A stretch of DNA of 10,076 nucleotides, taken from assembly GCA_027021285.1 (NCBI GenBank), contig JALUUP010000296.1, forward strand, positions 1 to 10,076, given 5' to 3'. Of the stretch, positions 6,494 through 10,076 are shown in pieces. The position numbers and the translations under genes are program-made. Under the pieces are notes generated by a model that ran no database searches, was not told the DNA's origin, and worked only from the letters and a program-made list of their open reading frames with translations. Position 1 is the first letter of the stretch. Every line of letters starts with the position of its first letter. This stretch comes from Bacteroidota bacterium. GTDB lineage: Bacteria; Bacteroidota; Ignavibacteria; SZUA-365; JAADGX01.

Positions 6494-6829
6494 ATGAGTG
6501 GGAATAAAGACGTGCAGAATTTCATTGAATACATATTGAGCAATCCCGTCTATCTCGTCGCCATTATTGTTCTCGCGGCCGGATTACTCGTTTCTCTGGT
6601 GAAACGGTTGCTGAAACTGGTGTTTGCGCTGTGTGTTCTCATTCTCATCCTGGGAATCGTTCTTTATTTTTCCAGCGAGAACGATCGGGTGCGTGAAGTC
6701 GTTGCGCCGGTTCACGAAGGTATTGAAGAGGTGAATACATTCATCAACAATAAATCCCCTCAACTTTTAAAGAAAATCAAACAAGCTTCTGATTCGCTGC
6801 TGGTTTCGACCGATAGCACCTCCCCGTGA
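6494..6829 (+). CDS. Small two-helix inner-membrane protein, unknown
   Basis: A 111-residue protein starting MSGNKDVQNF. Two hydrophobic stretches, VYLVAIIVLAAGLLVSLV (about residues 17-34) and LVFALCVLILILGIVLYF (about 40-57), are separated by a short basic KRLLK turn, so it should be a helical hairpin in the inner membrane. The basic turn predicts a cytoplasmic loop and both termini outside. The rest (58-111) is polar and helical (VREVVAPVHEGIEEVN...LLKKIKQASDSLL). I do not recognise a family. The frame stays open upstream to 6365, but that extension has no protein-like character, so the ATG at 6494 is chosen although no clear ribosome site precedes it. It stands alone: tandem terminators precede it and an apparently gene-free stretch follows. 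Colicin-V-production-like or tail-anchored scaffold proteins are looser alternatives. Confidence 0.7.
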   Translation: MSGNKDVQNFIEYILSNPVYLVAIIVLAAGLLVSLVKRLLKLVFALCVLILILGIVLYFSSENDRVREVVAPVHEGIEEVNTFINNKSPQLLKKIKQASDSLLVSTDSTSP

Positions 6830-7145
6830 CGGCGGTTCTCCTCTGCCTTGATCGTGTCGTTGTATTGGGCGTGGATGATCCGCATCCCCTCACTTACACC
6901 GTCATTCCCCGCACGCTTCAACCGCATAAACGGGCTGATTGAAGCACGGTTCGAGCATAATTCCGTGGCATAATCCTTGTTTACTGTAATCCGTCCAGGA
7001 TACACGGTTACCTGGGCACACGGTGAGAAGGGAAAGAGAGTGTTCTGCGTGAGATACTGTTCATGTTTGCTGGGCGATTTGAGAGCGGTCGTTTCAGAAA
7101 CAGGGCGGTTGCTCAGCAGGGCATTCTTTTTTCCCCAATAATCAC
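6830..7145. other. Gene-free stretch, no recognised content
   Basis: Between the membrane protein and the promoter of the barrel gene I see no convincing gene, terminator or RNA. Noted elements are a 38-codon + strand ORF whose GTG overlaps the upstream stop (6826-6942), a direct repeat ACACGGT (7002-7008 and 7018-7024), and a short CCAGG/CCTGG inverted repeat near 6995-7015. A minus-strand frame (start codon GTG at 7158) is open through the whole stretch but lacks a ribosome site. Confidence 0.4.
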
Positions 7146-7174
7146 TTGAATATTTCACCGGGGGCAGGTAGATT
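7146..7174 (+). promoter_or_regulatory. Sigma70-like promoter of the barrel-transglutaminase operon
   Basis: TTGAAT (7146-7151), a 17-base spacer, then TAGATT (7169-7174), each 4/6 to consensus with ideal spacing. Transcription would begin near 7181, giving a short leader of about 33 bases before the ATG at 7214. That leader contains AAAGGAA (7190-7196), rather far from the start codon to act as its ribosome site. Confidence 0.45.
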
Positions 7175-7213
7175 TTATGGAAACAGATGAAAGGAATTCA
7201 AAGCGCCTGATTT

Positions 7214-9223
7214 ATGGTACGATATACGCTGTTACCTGCCCTCGTATTCTTATGCTGGAACTCGATGTCCTCTCAGACAATCTATGCGGTGCGGGGAATC
7301 GCGTTGGGTACGGAAACGGCCGATCCGGCATATGTTTCATCACTGTACAGCAACCCGGTTGGGTTGTTAACCGTTCGTAATTGGGAATTCATGAGTTCTG
7401 CAGTCGGATCGTTCAATCGCAGAGATGCTATCGGTGTTGGTATGGTTGGTGTGGCCTATCGAATTGGCGAGGATCAGGTTGGAGCCCTTTCGTACACACC
7501 AACCCAGAATTTCCTCCTCCGTTTTGAAGATGCGCCAATAACTCCGGAGAATAACGGCTTGTGGCCGCTCCCATCCGCGATTGAGTTTCGTGATCGTTTC
7601 AGAATCGGGTTTGCGCATCGCCTCTCCGACGAGATAGCGCTCGGTATCAGTGGACGGTGGGTCGAGGAAGACCTTCGCACCGCGGGTTCCAACCTTCAAC
7701 AAGCCTCGGTGAACGTGTCATCGTTTCTGGCATCGTTGTGGAGTTTTAACCTTGGATTCAGCTATAATGTCACTTCATCGATCAGGGCTGGGGCGCTGAT
7801 CGATAATGTGTTGGCTCTGAGGGAAGCCTATTTTCCGGATCATTATCGCCAGTATGAATTTCGGCCGGAGAAAATTGTTCGCATCGCGGGAGCATACGAC
7901 GTTTCCGATCGACTTACGGTCACCGCTGAGGTGAATTCCCGTTTCGCCTCTATCGTTGGTTATGAATGGAATAATGTATTCGATGTACCGGATTTCACCG
8001 TTCGCCAAGGGTTCTGGATGACTTCCTCGTCGAATCCCGTCGAGGCGCTTTCATTCGGTCTGGGGTATTCGTATCGCGCGTTGAAATTCGATGTCGCGTA
8101 CGTGCACTTTCCTGGTTCGCAAACGCCCTCGGAAGGTATCGCGCCGGGCGCTTTCGAACCATTGCTTTCATTGCACTGGAACAGGTACACGACGAACCGG
8201 TTTGCTTTTTCCATTTCCTATGCGTATCACACCGGAACCGAACCACTCGTCAGGATAGAGGACGTGCAATTCTTCAGCATGGTGTTTCCGGTCAACTACC
8301 GAGTCCATGCAATGCGTCCTCTCGGTTACGCCAGGGTTCAAAACACAACGGACAAGACCGTGTCGGCGCGCTTGTCGTTCTTTGTCCCCAAGCTCATGAG
8401 CTCTCCGACAAATACAAGCCAGTTTTACCTGGGACCGCATGAGGTACGGGACATTCCGTTCACGGCTGAATTCAATGAGAGCATTCTCTCCGTCCATGAC
8501 GAGACGTTCCGGGATGCACGCATTGCCGTGATGGAAGCGGAAGTGAACGATTACACGGATATCGAATACAAGAAAGTTCTCATCCTGGGTCGGAATTTCT
8601 GGAATGGTGACCCGCTCATGCTGAAATATTTCGTGACGCCGGACGAACCGCGTGTCAAGGCATTTGCCCGAAAAGCATTGTACGAGAATATTGACTTCCT
8701 GGAATCGCTTCCGCCGGAGCGCCAGCCGTTGGAAAAAGCGCGTCTTGTATTCAATCGCCTAGCGAACCTTCTTTCTTATTATGCTGATGAGAAGACCTTT
8801 ACGAGCGTGGAGGAATTCGACCGGGTACAATATCCCTCTGAAACTCTTGATTTGCGGGGCGGTGATTGTGACGACTTGTCCGTGTGTTACTCGGCCCTGA
8901 TGAACAGCCTTGGCTTTGAAACAGCCTTTGTTGACGTGCGGTACGATTCGGTGGATGAAAACGGGGACAATGCGCACATCTACCTTCTCGTGGATACGAA
9001 ACTGCCGGCCTACGTTTGGTCTTCTCTTACCAGCAATGAGCGGAAACTCGTGGTACGGCGTAACTCCACGAACCGGGAAACGCTGTGGATACCAATCGAA
9101 CCGACGTTGATCACAAAGGGATTTGACGCGGCGTGGGAGCAGGGCGCCCTCGAGTATTACCACGATGTGGAACTGATGCTTGGTCAGTTGCGCGGAACCG
9201 TAAAGATTGTTGATGTTTATTGA
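7214..9223 (+). CDS. PorV-like outer-membrane barrel fused to a transglutaminase-like domain
   Basis: A 669-residue three-part protein. A signal peptide (1-~20, ending MSSQ) is followed by a region to ~345 typical of PorV/UPF0164-type barrels: the opening AVRGIALG...YVSSLYSNPVGLL motif, then alternating amphipathic strands such as FRIGFAHRLSDEIALGISG. Residues ~351-480 form an Ig-like linker (PLGYARVQNTTDKTVSARLSFFVP, later GRNFWNGDP and FVTPDEPRV), a module I know preceding transglutaminase domains in other envelope proteins. The C-terminal domain (~480-669) has the nucleophile motif GGDCDDL (Cys552), NAHIYLLVD (His588) and WIPIEPTL (Glu629 where classical transglutaminases carry Asp). It may be a peptidase, crosslinking enzyme or inactive binder; the substrate is unknown. 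An in-frame TGA at 7208 fixes the start at or after 7214. It heads an operon with the FecR/TPR gene 55 bases downstream. Confidence 0.85.
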   Translation: MVRYTLLPALVFLCWNSMSSQTIYAVRGIALGTETADPAYVSSLYSNPVGLLTVRNWEFMSSAVGSFNRRDAIGVGMVGVAYRIGEDQVGALSYTPTQNFLLRFEDAPITPENNGLWPLPSAIEFRDRFRIGFAHRLSDEIALGISGRWVEEDLRTAGSNLQQASVNVSSFLASLWSFNLGFSYNVTSSIRAGALIDNVLALREAYFPDHYRQYEFRPEKIVRIAGAYDVSDRLTVTAEVNSRFASIVGYEWNNVFDVPDFTVRQGFWMTSSSNPVEALSFGLGYSYRALKFDVAYVHFPGSQTPSEGIAPGAFEPLLSLHWNRYTTNRFAFSISYAYHTGTEPLVRIEDVQFFSMVFPVNYRVHAMRPLGYARVQNTTDKTVSARLSFFVPKLMSSPTNTSQFYLGPHEVRDIPFTAEFNESILSVHDETFRDARIAVMEAEVNDYTDIEYKKVLILGRNFWNGDPLMLKYFVTPDEPRVKAFARKALYENIDFLESLPPERQPLEKARLVFNRLANLLSYYADEKTFTSVEEFDRVQYPSETLDLRGGDCDDLSVCYSALMNSLGFETAFVDVRYDSVDENGDNAHIYLLVDTKLPAYVWSSLTSNERKLVVRRNSTNRETLWIPIEPTLITKGFDAAWEQGALEYYHDVELMLGQLRGTVKIVDVY

Positions 9224-9278
9224 TTCGTCAATGCTCTCGTGAACTGGAATACGTGTAGAAATGTGAAGGAATGATATC

Positions 9279-9962
9279 ATGAAATCACGAATGTATCTTG
9301 CAGTACTTTTTCTTCTTATCCTTGTCCCCGTGGTGCGGGCGAACATGGTGACCGTGGTCTCGATAAAGGGATACGCGGAAGTGCGTCGGGGAATGTCGGA
9401 ACAATGGATCACGTTGCGTGTCGGTGATGTCCTGAAACCGGAAGACACCATACGTACCGGCGAAGACGCCGAGGTGACATTGAAAGTCGGTTTGTCCATC
9501 TTCTCTCTGCCCGCATTTGCAATCATCGATGTCGGTGATATTCGCCACCTCACGCGGAACGACCTGCTTTTGAAGCTCGCGATGGAGGAAATCCGCGGTT
9601 TGCCCGATTCGCGCCCGTCAACCGGTAACGCGACACCAACCGTTATGCACGGAAGCCGCCGCAGGAGTTCGTCGTACCCGGTTACCTATTCCGAAGTTGG
9701 GATCATGCGCCTGGAAGGAGCTCGCGCTCTGTTCCGGCATAAATACTATGAAACAACCATTCTTGCCGTTAAATCCACTTTGCATCGTTACGGCTTGAGG
9801 AATCCCCTCGCTGCGCGCAGGCTGGTTGCCCAGGCATTCGAACGTCTGGGATTAATGCAACAGGCGATTGACGAGTACGTGGGATGCCTCTCGCTTGATC
9901 TTTCACGCGCTGAAAAAAAGGAGATTCAGCGCAACATCAGGCGTTTGGAGAAACAATTATAA
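9279..9962 (+). CDS. Secreted FecR-domain and TPR-like protein
   Basis: A 227-residue protein with a Sec signal peptide (1-~21, MKSR, long hydrophobic core, RA-N). Residues ~23-90 match the FecR fold: VVSIKGYAEVRRG...WITLRVGDVLKPEDTIRTGEDAEVTLKV, the familiar pattern of a strand pair, then a Gly-Asp, then T-G-x-x-S/A. A basic, Ser-rich linker follows (HGSRRRSSS, ~125-133). The C-terminal ~90 residues are helical with TPR character (EGARALFRHKYYETTILAVKS, ARRLVAQAFERLGLMQQAIDEY). FecR in the classical system is an anti-sigma regulator with a transmembrane helix; here no TM helix or sigma factor is present, so it more likely acts as a periplasmic binding or scaffold module. GAAGGA at 9265-9270 supports the start. 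It follows the barrel-transglutaminase gene by 55 bases, suggesting joint function. Confidence 0.85.
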   Translation: MKSRMYLAVLFLLILVPVVRANMVTVVSIKGYAEVRRGMSEQWITLRVGDVLKPEDTIRTGEDAEVTLKVGLSIFSLPAFAIIDVGDIRHLTRNDLLLKLAMEEIRGLPDSRPSTGNATPTVMHGSRRRSSSYPVTYSEVGIMRLEGARALFRHKYYETTILAVKSTLHRYGLRNPLAARRLVAQAFERLGLMQQAIDEYVGCLSLDLSRAEKKEIQRNIRRLEKQL

Positions 9963-9969
9963 AAGGGAG

Positions 9970-10026
9970 CAACAGGATACATGCGAAGGACCATCAATAC
10001 TCGCAGATGAGTCCTTCGCCCTGTTG
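9970..10026. repeat. Long imperfect hairpin at convergent gene ends
   Basis: Nested arms pair in order: CAACAGG (9970-9976) with CCTGTTG (10020-10026); after a 6-base bulge on the left, GCGAAGGAC (9983-9991) with GTCCTTCGC (10011-10019); then CATC (9992-9995) with GATG (10006-10009) across a single-A bulge. That gives 20 pairs over 57 bases. No strong T-tract follows on the right; leftward there is CCCTTTTATAATT. It starts 8 bases after the FecR/TPR stop and may be a two-way terminator or a stabilising 3' structure. Confidence 0.6.
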
Positions 10027-10076
10027 AAAGCCGTACCGCAGGGTTCCATCTTCCGTTGTCAACATCTCCCCGGTCA
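9994..10076 (-). CDS. Converging gene, C-terminal fragment (start outside window)
   Basis: A minus-strand frame open from the right edge to a TGA at 9996-9994. The visible peptide is about 26 residues, TGEMLTTEDGTLRYGFQQG then EGLICEY. It reads like real protein (mixed polar and aromatic, ordinary codons) and lies where a convergent gene end is expected, but it is too short to recognise a family. The last ten or so codons form the right arm of the long hairpin 9970-10026. Confidence 0.4.
   Translation of the reverse strand, partial: TGEMLTTEDGTLRYGFQQGEGLICEY

Noticed and set aside
7002..7024. Direct repeat ACACGGT spaced 16 bases
   Set aside because: Two copies of a 7-mer; no further copies or supporting context, so it could be chance.
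6760..7158. 132-codon open frame on the - strand across the gene-free stretch
   Set aside because: Starts with GTG, has no ribosome site, and overlaps the end of the membrane-protein gene. Codon choice is not bad, so it is the least certain rejection, but the product shows no domain, signal peptide or hydrophobic core.
7177..7380. 67-codon + strand frame with ATG at 7177
   Set aside because: Mostly overlaps the barrel gene in another frame, and its product has no protein-like pattern; at most a leader peptide, with no supporting evidence.

Overview
The window reads as chromosome from a Gram-negative member of the Bacteroidota/Chlorobiota (FCB) group, more likely an Ignavibacteria/Kapabacteria-like lineage than a classical Bacteroidia. 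This is inferred from four things: a PorV-type outer-membrane barrel, a YCF48-type Asp-box propeller whose mature end begins with a WQNPLP motif, an M2 (ACE-like) lipoprotein peptidase, and visible Shine-Dalgarno sites and sigma70-like promoters. Base composition looks balanced by eye, slightly above half GC. I see no mobile element, tRNA, rRNA or CRISPR array.

Left edge (1-730, + strand): the C-terminal part of a probable flavin reductase-family protein, then a 70-residue HMA copper-chaperone-like protein, closed by a 12-bp terminator hairpin. Converging on it is a secreted protein of unknown function (730-1842, - strand) that looks like two DUF302-type halves.

Middle (2057-6060, - strand): a tight three-gene unit. 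In transcription order it holds a secreted 14-repeat Asp-box beta-propeller, an M2 peptidyl-dipeptidase lipoprotein, and a divergent GroES-like co-chaperonin only 3 bases after the peptidase stop. A sigma70-like promoter (6174-6202) lies in front. The first two products act in the cell envelope and the third should be cytoplasmic, which is an odd grouping.

Intergenic 6061-6493: unusually structured. It has overlapping divergent promoter-like elements, an 8-bp inverted repeat, a near-perfect terminator hairpin at 6241-6266 and a second terminator-like hairpin at 6301-6331. No protein gene lies between promoter and terminator, so an RNA of about 80 nt, or an attenuated leader, is possible.

Right part (6494-10076, + strand): a small two-helix membrane protein and about 380 bases without a convincing gene. 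A promoter-like element (7146-7174) then precedes a two-gene operon. Its first gene encodes a PorV-like outer-membrane barrel fused through an Ig-like linker to a transglutaminase-like domain with Cys/His/Glu. Its second encodes a secreted FecR-domain/TPR protein. This pair is the best candidate for an undescribed envelope system. The window ends in a long imperfect hairpin overlapping the C-terminus of a converging partial gene.
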